Shown one piece after another: positions 53,647 through 64,000 of a stretch of 64,000 bases of DNA (position 1 is the stretch's first letter; each line of letters begins with the position of its first letter). The DNA is from Strongylocentrotus droebachiensis (Eukaryota; Echinodermata; Echinoidea; Camarodonta; Strongylocentrotidae): NCBI GenBank assembly GCA_035222895.1, contig JAVYIG010000036.1, positions 434,001 to 498,000 of the forward strand, in the 5' to 3' direction. Under the pieces are notes generated by a model, which saw nothing but the letters and a program-made list of their open reading frames with translations, was not told the DNA's origin and did no database searches. The position numbers were made by a program, and so were the translations under genes.

Positions 53647-54865
53647 GTGAGTACGGGCGTGGTGCCGACACGGGGGAAATGGCGCCTCAAAAGTGGCGCC
53701 ATTTCTTGAAGTGGTGCGCATGTATCTAAAGGGTGACTTGTTTTAGACATCCTATTTGGTTTCTCGAAAGTACACCTCTCTTGAGAACAAATCATTTGGC
53801 GCTTTGTACTAGTAGAAGCCACCATTATTGTTGAGTATGTAAGTGAATCCCACAATTGTTAATCAAGAATCAAACCAAAAAGGGGGACACGAAAGACAAT
53901 CAACATATATTCTTTAAAGGATATTTTCTACGCGGTTTCATGCTATGTTGAAAGCAATGGGTTATATTTATATGTTGCGGTACATGAATTGCCCCTATAT
54001 TACATCCATTGCTCAGCTTTTATTCGACTACAGAGAAGAAAGACTTAATTTAATTCCTCATTTATTAAGGATGATCTTTTCGAGAAACTGAACAGTCCAT
54101 TCCATACATTTGCACAGTCAGTAATCATTACACCTGATCATTACTTGCACTTTTTTCCTACGGCATGTTTAATTGATCCTTTTCAATAAAATGTTTTTAT
54201 TTATCCGTTTACTTTTATTAAATGGAAACAAAAATAGACTTTTTAAGTTATGCGGACATTTTAAAAGATCTGACCAAAAGCAATTGCTTTCGAAAATGGA
54301 ATCTCTAACATGGGTTCATGTTTCATTAATATTAATTCATAACGATAACATTCCTACTGGTAATGATCTTTATAATCATTGTACTGCTCTCAAATAAAGT
54401 TGGCTCGCGGTTTTGTGTAAGATTACAACGTTCACTGCGTCATTCTTAAAGTCCTGTATTTCAATTAAGATCCTTACTCACTTGTAACATATTTAAAAAG
54501 AACGTGGATACCGATACTTTCCTCAAATTTTAACTCAGTTGTTTAAGATTTAGTATTCTAAAATTACTTTATAAGATGGACATGGATTTTTAATGCGAAT
54601 ATTTCTACACAATTCATGTGACCTTATCACTGAACTATGATCCAGGATAATAACGTAATACCCCCCCCCCCCCCCTGTATGTTAAATGACGTGTATCCAT
54701 TGTATCAAAACTTGGAGGATCGTATCCTGCTATAATTTCTAACAAGAAAGATAGATAGAAACATTAGGAATCTTTGATTTGTAAATTGGACTGTCTTGAT
54801 TGTTTTTTAACAAATAGTTTATGTAACTGTGAAATTCCATTATTCATTTAAAAAAACTATAATGA

Positions 54866-54927
54866 ATTATTATTGTTATTATTATTGTTATTATTATTAT
54901 TATTGTTATTATTATTATTATTATTGT
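54866..54927 (+). repeat. (ATT)n microsatellite
   Basis: ATT units with GTT interruptions over about 60 bases. Confidence 0.95.
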
Positions 54928-55969
54928 AAGAAAAACACTGCACTGCTCCTATTCCATCTCACTGCACTTTTATTGTCATGCCATTATCATTTGAGTTGTT
55001 AATATTTGGTTTTGATAGGTAAAGGCAGATACCATTTGACATTCATTCCCTTACAACCTCATTCACATTCTGGTTGGTTTGCAGGTGCCACTAATTTAGG
55101 ATTTTAATTTTCCTCTTTTTTTTAATTTATTTGATTTCATGACCGTTGATTATTTTATCTTCTCTCATCTTCCATGCATTGATCATCATCATCATCATCT
55201 TCATCCAAATCATCATCACTCATGGGGTCTCGGTTCGTGTTATAGGGATCAAAGGTAATTATCATCTTGCACTTGCACTCATGTTAAAATTGTCATCCAC
55301 AACTTCATGAGAAGTAGCTGGTTTATTTTTAATTTATCTTTTTTTTTTAAAGCCAATCGTAAAGACTTTCGGGAAACCAACCTGAGGGCTATTCCCACAC
55401 CCTACTTTTGTTGAAATATAAGAAGAAATCATGTTCGGGTTGTAATATATCTTTGTATTGTCCGCACATTTCAAAAAGTCCAGTATACGACCTGGCACAT
55501 GGATATTTAAAATGCCTTTGAATGATTTTTCGAGAGTCTTTGCCATGTGATTTTTAATGTTGATTCAATTTTGGTAAGATGAGCTATCACTCAAGTGTTT
55601 TGTCAGTTATTTAGTTCTTGATTTACATTCGTTCGATGATGATTGATTGGTTTAGTGAATAGATGACTGATCTATTGTATAAATGACTGATGTTATACAC
55701 TTCGTACGTGGTTGATTGATTGATGCTTGAGTGAGTAAGTGATTGTATTTCATGACTAATTTTATGTTGCTGATTAATCGTTGAAACTTTGCAGATTGAC
55801 TGTCATTCGAGCGAAATTATGTTGTCTGTAGAAAATAATCATTTCATCAGCCGCAGAGTAGGCCTAATTCTCAGTTGTTTATTCCAACTCCATGGTTGTT
55901 CAAAGAATGTACTTCAGATGTAACATGAAGACAAAAATGGACATAAAAGCGTTCCTAAATTTGATAAGT

Positions 55970-55971
<2 letters not shown>

Positions 55972-56003
<32 letters not shown>
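55972..56003 (+). repeat. (CT)n microsatellite
   Basis: Sixteen CT dinucleotides without interruption. Confidence 0.95.
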
Positions 56004-56007
<4 letters not shown>

Positions 56008-58129
56008 GTTCCTCCAAAGGCAGGTCCACACACCAGAGCCTTCTTTCGTTCTTTCTCAACCCCTCTCTATCTCCATCCTTCTACTTTATTATGTTATATT
56101 GTCCGTCACCTTCCATAAGCATGATAAGTGTTACAGTGGCCTTTTATCGACCTGTTAAAGCCAGTAGGGCGTAATACCTCCTAACTTTATAGAGCCAAAG
56201 ATATATGTTTACAGATTTGTCAATGACTATTCTACCACGCACCGTTAAAATTATGTTGTGTGCTTTGCACTTGGCGAAACTTTTCAAAACGCTGGCCCAA
56301 AGTTTCAGAAAGGTGGTATCACATTTACTAACTAGAATGCAATCGTATCAAGGTGTGCTTACTAGATACAAGCGATAGAACAACCTCAGACATGTATCAT
56401 GCAGTGTCATATTTAGTCTCGACCGACAATGATCGGTGCTCCAATTTCCCATCCGTCCTCCCTCTCCCGGGTCCCACCGCTACCGATGCTAATCTCTCCG
56501 TACTCGCACTGAAAGATTCGACACCTTCAAGAATTAAGATGAGGAAAAAGGAATACAAAGGGTTTAAATGGAAAAAGAAAGAATTGAAAGGGTACCAGCC
56601 TTTTGGGGGTAGTTGTATAGCGGCAATCTTTTAAGGTAACGTGAACCTTAGGCAGGTGTTGAAGGAGACGGTTTAACATCGATAGGAGACAGCTAAAATG
56701 CGTCGTATTTATTCAAGCATTAGCATGGCTATTTTCTCTCTCTTTCACCTCATTCTTCATGAAGCGTTACGGAAATAAAGAATAGAAAAGGGGGATGGAT
56801 CAGAGAAGGAATGAAAAGGAGGATAAGGGAAGAGGTGAGAAATCCGAAAGACTTAAAGATTTCTCTAAAAGAGCAGTAAGTAAATGGATCCATTTGGCCA
56901 GCACTATCCCTAAATGTTTGGGCCGTTTAATGCTATTATGGGTCTAAGATGGGTCTGAATGCGAAATCGTTCAACTCTTTATTGACAGATATTTATAGAG
57001 TTTTTATTTTTGTTAACCATAACAGACATGCCTCTGTCCAAAGGCTTCTGCAAAAGATTATCATTTAAAAGAAGTGCAGAACATTTGCGATGCATGTTAA
57101 TCCTGAAAGATTCTGATGGGTTCGTTATTGTGTGGTTTAGTGTCATTTATTTCAAAGATTATTTTAGATTGTAAAGGTAGCGCCATTTCATCACGCTTTC
57201 GGTAATCGTTGCTATTTAGTGATGGACAACAAGCAGTAATGTGTTGAAACCATTTGTTACAAAGAGAACTGAATTAAGTTGGTACATAGACCTTCGCAAT
57301 AGTATTGAAAATGAGTGTAAATGCATACGAATTGAGTTAGTAGGAATCGCATTTGATAATCAAAAGTGACCTGCATACTAATAGTCTTTATCAGACTTGG
57401 TTCGAATTTCGATACGTTGTCAAGGGGCAAAATATAATTGATTCATTTATGTCCATTAGTGTTAAGTTTTAGAGAGTCGAAGAAATGTTAGGGCAACTTT
57501 AAACTGAAACATAGTCACCAACTTCGTCACTGTACATTTCTTGTACAGAGTAAATGCTACATTTTACAACAGACGACCCCTCCCACCCCTCACCCACCCC
57601 TCCCTCTATTCCTATGTCCAATTTAGTTCTAATAAAAATTGTATGATTTCGCGGTTTCTGATTCTAATTCCCTTTCAATACAACCACTAAATAATCTCTC
57701 TTCATTTGACACCTTCTTTCCGAATTGAAAGTAGTGTCGAATACAAGCTCCATAAATTACGACTTCAGCCATTTTAGTGCACCCCCATCCAGAAATAGAC
57801 CTACAACTGTATGGCATGCACATGAGCATGCAGAGAGAAAGTCTCGATATGCCTTTTTCTTTCTTACTTTTTTCACAATGGTAATTCTAATGCAGGTTGT
57901 AACTCATGCAGGTAAATGCAAAAGGCTTTCTCATTCTTGTCGTCGGCTTATTTTCTCCGGTATAAAACGTCATCCTGCGAGAAAACAGATCTATCTTTTG
58001 TGAGACACAAAAGAAGTAAGAAAGCAGCGCCCCAAGGTTCTTATTGCGAAGGCTTCTTATAAATATTGAAAATGTGTCCCCAGATTCAGCGCATATGTCA
58101 GAGTCTATTCTCTGTCCAGTAGGTCGTAG

Positions 58130-58515
58130 GAGGATGGAGAGAGAAAAAGAAAGAGAGGGAGGAGGAAGAAGGGAAGGAGAGAAAGAGAGGAAGGAGGAAG
58201 GGGGAATAGAGAGGAGAGAGAGGGGGGAGAAGGGAGGGAGAGTGAGCGGGGAAGAAAGAGTGAAATAGAGAAAGGCAGACGACATGGGGAGCTGGGAGGG
58301 ATTTGGAAAAGGAAAAAGGGGTATGTGAGGGATCGATGGGGAAGGGAGAAAAACGAATGGAGAAAGTTGACTCAAGAGAGGGGAGGGGCTAGGGCACAGA
58401 GGGGGAACGGAAGGGAGTGAGGGGTGTAAGGGCTGACCAGAGAGAAAAAGAAAGATAAATAAAATGACAAAATTGAGGAAATAAAGATGGAGGGTAGAGC
58501 GAGAGCGATGAGAAA
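58130..58515 (+). repeat. Long polypurine (GA-rich) tract
   Basis: Nearly 400 bases rich in G and A on the + strand, densest at 58133-58270, mostly GAGAG/GGAGG/GAAAG words without a fixed period. It produces a Lys/Arg/Glu-rich plus-strand ORF and a Ser/Pro/Leu-rich minus-strand ORF of 162 codons; both are composition artefacts. Confidence 0.85.
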
Positions 58516-60112
58516 CTCAAAAGAACGTAATATGCTCAGATAAATAACAATTTAAAGTTACAGAAAAAGATAAAATGATGGGCACATCGATGTATCCAAA
58601 TTGTGGAAATGAGTCCGACCCCCTTCTTTTGTTTAAACTTAACAGAACAAGTTATATGTAGGCCTACACGCTACCCTGAGATCATGGAATTTCATCGTTT
58701 TCACATACACATGTATTTCACCGACCCTCCTTTTTACCTGACAACCATAGCTCCGCCGTTGTACATAGGCAGAATGAACCCGGTGGCAAAGAGAAATGTC
58801 TGTAGGGGTAACAAGAGAGAGAAGACCAAGACAGAGTGAAGTGAAGAGAAAAGAAAAACGGACAGAGAGTAGGGAAAGAAAGAGAGAGGGGAGAAACAAC
58901 TCTTTCAAAGCTGAAGGGTCACAATTATCTTACAAAAGGTAACATTCCAATGTTGCAAAAATGTAATCGAGTTTTTGCGGGGTCTCCCGGCACCCGGTAT
59001 TTTGTCCATTGGAGAGCGATTGTGGCCCGTGAAAGGATCCCCGATAAACATCTTAATTGCATTTTGATTGAAAATGTAGAAAGAACATTAAATTCGGGGT
59101 GATGTTTATCGGTAGCATGGTAGTGTATTTTGTCACCCGGTTTACAATTTTGGCCTCCGTATATGTAAAGGAGAATCGGACAAATACATTCAAAGTTTGC
59201 AGGCTCGGACTGTCAAATTGCCTTTGTAGGTCTGGACTACCCTGGCCGCAGACAGCACTAACACTTATACTACGGACCTCTTCCATAGCTTTGCCTGATT
59301 GCCTGGCCCGACTCTTGTGAAATTAATCTAGCCTCGAGACAAGTCTCCAAGAATAATCTTTAAAGCGTCGAAATTTAAGGGTTTATGAATGCAGAGGAGA
59401 TCATTTGAAATTTCTTTCCCGCAATAACACTGCGGGTTCCTGGCGGTATACACTGTTCGCATTTGCTTTTGAAAGTTTATTTGGAATTCACATTTTATAA
59501 GAATTGATAATTATATAATTACCGCAAAAATATACCCTGATTATTTTACAATGACTTCCAATGAGTACTCATAAACATATCCTATTTCTTGTAACGGTTT
59601 CCTGGTTGAGTTTTAATTAAAGCCCCTAGCTTTTTGTTCCCTTGTCGGCATGTATCGAATTGCGTTTTGGTCGATGATAAATATTTTTAAAAGAGGCTAG
59701 GGGCAAGTATATTAAACAAAAAGAAAATACAGGGTCCCATAAATAAAAAGAGACCTCGGAAATACAATTTCTAGAAAAAGGTTGCATAAAATTACTAAAC
59801 ACGAGAGCCAAGTCTAATTTAAGTTTAACGAAAATTGATCCAAATTGCCCATTGACCGTGTTCGTTAATACAGTAATAAAGTCGGCTACACAGTTAACTA
59901 AACACTTGGCTATGGAATCCCTCTGAAAATCCCTTTCTTGATAAAGGCTTGCGGAAAATAAAGCGGCTCCAGGGGCCGAAGCACCCCTATTTGTTACCAA
60001 ATGGATTGGCGCCGGTTCATGTACCCTATACGCCGTATAGCAGCTTGCGCACAATGCTCCTTATGAACACCTTTTAAAAATTCAGCACCTCCAAATGCTG
60101 ACAGAGCTCGGG

Positions 60113-60200
60113 GTTGTTGTTGTTGTTATTGCTGTTGCTGTTGTTGTGGTTGCTATTGTTGTTGCTGATGTTGTTATTGATATTTATGTTTTTGTTGTTT
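60113..60200 (+). repeat. (GTT)n-rich imperfect trinucleotide repeat
   Basis: GTT units with GCT, ATT and GGT substitutions, about 360 bases upstream of the linker exon acceptor. Confidence 0.85.
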
Positions 60201-60380
60201 TGGGCATTATCATTTGTTTGTTTTATTTTTATTAACTCTTTTAGTTTTACACATTAACTTTTAGTATTGAAATAAAATTAATATCATTATCCATTCATTT
60301 CAATCAATGAACTTGTTATTTTTTGCATTCGACCGTGTCATAATCATTTCCGACAATTTTACACCCTCCCCCCTCCCCCA

Positions 60381-60381
60381 C

Positions 60382-60423
<42 letters not shown>

Positions 60424-60480
60424 CTCTCACACACACTCTCTCTCTCTCTCTTTTTTTTGTCTCTCTCTCTCTCTCTCTCT
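60381..60480 (+). repeat. C run and (CT)n array before the linker exon
   Basis: A 12-base C run, then CT arrays with a CACACAC and a T8 interruption, ending about 80 bases before the splice acceptor. Confidence 0.95.
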
Positions 60481-60559
60481 GTAATACTACCAGCACATCT
60501 GCCATTGGTATAATGTTGTTATGTATTTTTATTTTTTCTCTTCTTATTATCATTTACAG

Positions 60560-60628
60560 AACACCCTCGAATCACAAGCCAACCTCAAGAACAGCGAGAT
60601 GAAGCTGCTGTAAGTTCACAAACCACAG
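60560..60628 (+). CDS. Netrin, short linker exon between LE3 and the NTR domain
   Basis: A TTTACAG acceptor opens an exon whose first two bases complete the lysine codon begun in the LE3 exon, giving C-I-K. The frame then reads HPRITSQPQEQRDEAA, and VSSQTT if extended: a hydrophilic, low-complexity, cysteine-free peptide. Netrins have just such a short variable linker between LE3 and the C345C/NTR domain, so position, phase and composition all fit, although the residues themselves are not conserved. Two donors compete. ACAG|GTAGGC ends the exon at 60628, leaving one base and so keeping the phase 1-1 pattern; a following G-A-Y would give the Asp that starts the NTR domain in relatives. GCT|GTAAGT ends it at 60609 in phase 0. 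I prefer the longer form on phase, although GTAAGT is the better donor in isolation. Confidence 0.82.
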
Positions 60629-61993
60629 GTAGGCAACCTTCCCTCCATAAATGATGATACAACCCCTTATACACAGAGGCCTCACATTTTGAACCAACCT
60701 TAAAATTTACAACGAGCTCCAAAGCTTATTAATATACTGTATATTTGTATTAAAAATCGACAAAATACAAAGCAAATGTCAGAAATGGTGCAATGAAGTT
60801 GCCCTTGACTTGAATACTTGAAAGCCTTTGCGAGTATGTTCAGGTATGTTTAAGTGGATTAAACGAGCCTTAATCATGTTAATTAGACAATAAAACATTG
60901 TCTTCAACACTTTCTACTGCATTGTGATTATACTGTACAATACATTCCGATTGACTTCATCATGTTTATATATAATGGAAATTGGTATCAAGACTTACTG
61001 TTGCCAATGAAAAGTATGGACGAAATATTAGTGATGGGGCATCGCGTTCCAGATTTCAAACCATTTTCATAGACATGAACATGATGAAGTATCTGCACTA
61101 TACTTTTCACACGGGTCCCTTGTATGCTAATAGACCACTAGAAATATCAATAGACTGAGGAAGTTTGGGGCCATTACCGATATTAAGCGGGAAGGTACGT
61201 GTCATCAATATTTACTAGCAAAAGACATGAAAACGTGATTCTTGCTCGAAACTAGAGATAACAAAACCCCGTGACTAACAAACGAGGGGAACTTCTTTTG
61301 CGATTTGCAAGTGCTTATTTCCTCGCTGTTCTATCGCTTTCAAGAAGACCATTTATCCGAAGATTCTTAGAGCTGTCTTTTCAGCGGTGTATGTTTTCTA
61401 GTGATAAACAAATAAAGAGTCTATAGACGTGATCTTGTAACGTGAGAACCGTTTCCTGGTTTTCGAAAGTTACTACAGGATTTTATAGGTTTTTATAGGT
61501 ATAAGGGTGAGAACGGATTTCAGAGATGTTGTAAGTGAAAGATGGGCCGGAACAACACAAGTCTAAACATCTTGCAAGTCCCTGGATGACTACATTAATT
61601 ATTTCTGTCCCATTTGCCTTCGGTTGGCATTCCTGACAAGTGAAATATTAGTTATCTTCTCCAAAAAGGACAGTTCTAATCGCTCCAATGACCTGTCGCG
61701 TTGCGTATAGTTAGTTTGCATCCTATACATGTAGTTCAAAGCCTTCTAAAGAAAAATTTCTTCTTCTTTATTTCGGTCTGCTTCTGACCCTTGTCTTTCT
61801 ATCTGTCTGTTAAATCTATCTTATTTTCCGTCCACCATAATTATAGCTGTTTCAAAAGACTATCTTTTCCTTCGTTTTTTTGAAGGCCACTTGTTTTTAT
61901 TTCTTTTCTTTTTGGTAAAATCTTCTTAACATTTCTCACTATTTGCTTTTGACCGTTATTCATATTCTCTAATGTATTCTATTTCGTGTTAAA

Positions 61994-62001
61994 CTCTCTC
62001 T

Positions 62002-62058
<57 letters not shown>

Positions 62059-62092
62059 CCTTTCGCTCTATCTATCTGTCTGTCTGTCTGTT
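61994..62092 (+). repeat. (CT)n array with CTAT/CTGT tail
   Basis: About 57 bases of CT followed by pyrimidine-rich DNA and CTAT and CTGT tetranucleotides. Confidence 0.95.
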
Positions 62093-63516
62093 GTGGGAGT
62101 ACATGGCACCATTGACATTCGTATAGTAGGCTTACTAGAATTAAAGCCCGCGTTCCTATGACCTGTGAAATTCTCTCCTTGCGAATACAAATAAATAATC
62201 ATGGAAAATAATATATTTTCTTATTTACATGGATGCTCTCCATCTAACACTTGGCATTCCATTGGCGCGTCCATTCACCCCTCATGTCTGTGCTTCCAGT
62301 CAATGTCAATAAACACACAACGACGACGACGAAACAGGATGACGCTCGACCTCAGTATCGTCGAAAACTAGCGAGGAACAGAAAGTTTTATCGAGAGGGA
62401 ACGATCAAATCGCGTTTAAAGGAGGGCAGAAATTGATTTATTGACTTTCCAACATTTTCTACCGAGTGGGAGAGATCGACAGAGGCGCTAGAACAGCGGA
62501 TCGTGCATTGCCGATGTCGAACAAACATGGCCGATGGCTGTCGACCCGTTGTTATAAAAACTTACAACAAAATAGTTTACATGTGGGACTGAAGTTGGCT
62601 GGTTGAGGGATGCGGCAGAGGGTCGCCAGTCCAACCAATTTGCAGCGACCTCTTTGCTGACCCCTTCACACGAGTCGTGTCAGAAATGAGATATGGGGCT
62701 TCCAAATAAACCAAAAACTTGGGACGCAAAGAAGAAAAGAGTTTCGGTAAAGCAATACCAAAGAGACTATCAAATTGTGTATAAATGGTTTCATAATGCA
62801 AGAAAGAATTGTTTTCTTCCACTGCTCAAAAAATGTTCAATTTACATTTCGAAAAAAAGAACTTCAGTAAAACGCAATAGTACATATACATGTATTATAC
62901 AAAATATGAAAACTGATTCCTTTGGAATAAATATCTTAGTTATTCTTCTTTTTAATCGCTTTTTACTGATCACCATGTGTGACGGGTGTATCCCTTTAAA
63001 TTGCAGACGTTAATTGAATCACGGAATTTCTTAAAAATCAGTTTGTTCAATTTCATTAATCATTATCATAATCATCATTGAGATTTCTTCGGGTCTTTCG
63101 TCTCAGTTAAATTATCTCTTCTCTAAAAAGTTAGTGGTAATTAATTGGTTGTGTTGACAGAATCAGTTTGGTACACGGCAACGAAATTGGATGAGAAGTG
63201 TTGAGGGCGTTCGTGCATTCTTCACAGAAATCCTAAGCCTTTTTCATTAAAATGTCGACATGTTTTTATCCCATCCCTGTAAGTTAAAACATTCATCAGG
63301 ACAATACGGTCGTATTCGATTCGTCAAGAGGCTACGTTTAATTGGCCCTCGTCCACGCACCCCGAATATTCTCAGCTTTTGGGGGAAATCCATGATTATT
63401 AATTTGTTGGCATTGACACAAATTTCGAAGGTTAATGAAAATTTCACGGAAATACACTAATTTTTTTCCATTTCACAACGTCACTCTATATCTATTTTTT
63501 GTTTAAATCTTTCTTA

Positions 63517-63622
63517 CTCTCTCTCTCTCTCTCTCCTCTTTCTTCTATATAGCTATCCGTCTGTCTGTCTATCAATATATCTATCAATCTATCTAACTGT
63601 CTGTCTATCTGTCTGTCCATCA
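63517..63622 (+). repeat. (CT)n and CTGT/CTAT tetranucleotide repeats
   Basis: A short CT array (63517-63535), then irregular CTGT, CTAT and ATCT units. Confidence 0.9.
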
Positions 63623-63723
63623 GCTAGTATATATATCTCTGTGTACATCTCTCCTACTTATTCTCGTAATGTCTCTGGTACTAAACAAAACTTTCTTCAT
63701 TCTAGTCATAGCAATGACGGTGG

Positions 63724-63726
<3 letters not shown>

Positions 63727-63775
<49 letters not shown>
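63727..63775 (+). repeat. (CT)n microsatellite
   Basis: A nearly perfect CT array with one CCC interruption. Confidence 0.95.
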
Positions 63776-63780
<5 letters not shown>

Positions 63781-64000
63781 ACTCTATTTCCCCCTATTAT
63801 AGCCTTGAAAATCACCGCTCATACCTCCTCATTCACTTCTGATCTTAAGTCAAGATTATCTTTCGCATTTCTAAAAATAAGATATTCAGCGCGGAGACAA
63901 GAATCGCATCGCCGACAGTTATACCATTATTTGTATTCCAAGTTCAGTTTGTGATGTGCAGTCACGGTCACAGACTTTTGTCTATATGACATTCCCGACT

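Larger units (their letters stand above)
53647..60559 (+). other. Netrin intron between LE3 and linker exons (6,913 bp)
   Basis: A GTGAGT donor is paired with an acceptor TTATCATTTACAG preceded by a long T-rich tract. The intron holds a C run at 54661-54675, an ATT microsatellite at 54866-54927, a CT array at 55972-56003, a long polypurine stretch near 58.13-58.51 kb, a GTT-rich stretch at 60113-60200 and a C/CT tract just upstream of the acceptor (60381-60480). I see no recognisable gene inside. The 142-codon minus-strand ORF at 59626-60054 has no family signature that I can identify. Confidence 0.9.
60629..64000 (+). other. 5' part of the netrin intron before the NTR exons
   Basis: After the linker exon there is no sequence resembling the cysteine pattern of the netrin NTR/C345C domain, so that domain should lie beyond the window. 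The stretch contains CT arrays at 61994-62050, 63517-63535 and 63727-63775, CTAT/CTGT tetranucleotide runs at 62066-62092 and 63552-63622, and otherwise AT-rich DNA. A short basic ORF at 62251-62436 shows no netrin motif and is not called. Confidence 0.75.

Noticed and set aside
53484..53855. 123-codon minus-strand ORF over the LE3 exon
   Set aside because: It is antisense to a confidently identified netrin exon and has no family features of its own.
57887..58375. 162-codon minus-strand ORF
   Set aside because: It is the complement of the polypurine tract; the Ser/Pro/Leu bias is explained by composition.
59626..60054. 142-codon minus-strand ORF of mixed composition
   Set aside because: It is not simple repeat, but it has no recognisable domain or splice context. 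A chance ORF is plausible; a protein search would settle it.
62251..62436. Basic 61-codon ORF considered as a netrin C-terminal exon
   Set aside because: It lacks the NTR cysteines and netrin C-terminal motifs; only its basic character is reminiscent.
1..64000. CRISPR arrays, operons, phage or bacterial defence genes
   Set aside because: The sequence is eukaryotic with spliced exons; no spaced direct-repeat array or prokaryotic gene organisation is present.

Overview
This window is eukaryotic, intron-rich and AT-rich. It is almost certainly from a marine deuterostome, and I infer an echinoderm, most likely a sea urchin. The basis is a strongly netrin-like protein split over widely spaced phase-1 exons, a tRNA-derived SINE, many small inverted-repeat DNA elements, and very abundant (CT)n and poly-C tracts. 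No sequence database was searched, so the species call is inference. Only one gene can be supported: the middle of a netrin axon-guidance gene on the + strand. Three exons are visible. The first (39425-39613) encodes laminin-type EGF module LE2, the second (53497-53646) encodes LE3, and a short third exon (60560-60628, or 60560-60609 with an alternative donor) encodes the linker that normally precedes the C-terminal NTR/C345C domain. Reading frame and phase join exactly across the two internal introns (13,883 and 6,913 bp). The laminin N-terminal domain and LE1 exon(s) were not found upstream, so they should lie before position 1. The NTR-domain exons were not found downstream, so they should lie past position 64000. 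If so, the whole window is inside one very long gene and the intron before LE2 exceeds 39 kb. Layout: 1-39424 is non-coding (presumed intron). It carries a candidate 205-bp TTAA-ended element, a nuclear-receptor half-site cluster, tandem repeats at 13.7, 20.5-20.9, 22.0, 29.4 and 35.1 kb, a CACTG-ended foldback element at 16.5 kb, a 547-bp long-TIR element at 24.7 kb, a tRNA-derived SINE at 27.0 kb and a small foldback element at 30.8 kb. 39614-53496 is the LE2-LE3 intron, with several CT and C tracts, a 115-bp duplicated hairpin unit at 48.8 kb and an E-box palindrome at 49.5 kb. 53647-60559 is the LE3-linker intron, with an ATT microsatellite and a long polypurine tract. 60629-64000 is intron with CT and CTGT/CTAT microsatellites. 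The most unusual window-wide signal is a strand bias: long C runs and (CT)n arrays lie overwhelmingly on the + strand, which is the sense strand of the netrin gene. No operon, phage, CRISPR or other prokaryotic system is present, and I found no convincing undescribed coding system. The other open reading frames are short, low-complexity, antisense to exons, or unrecognisable.
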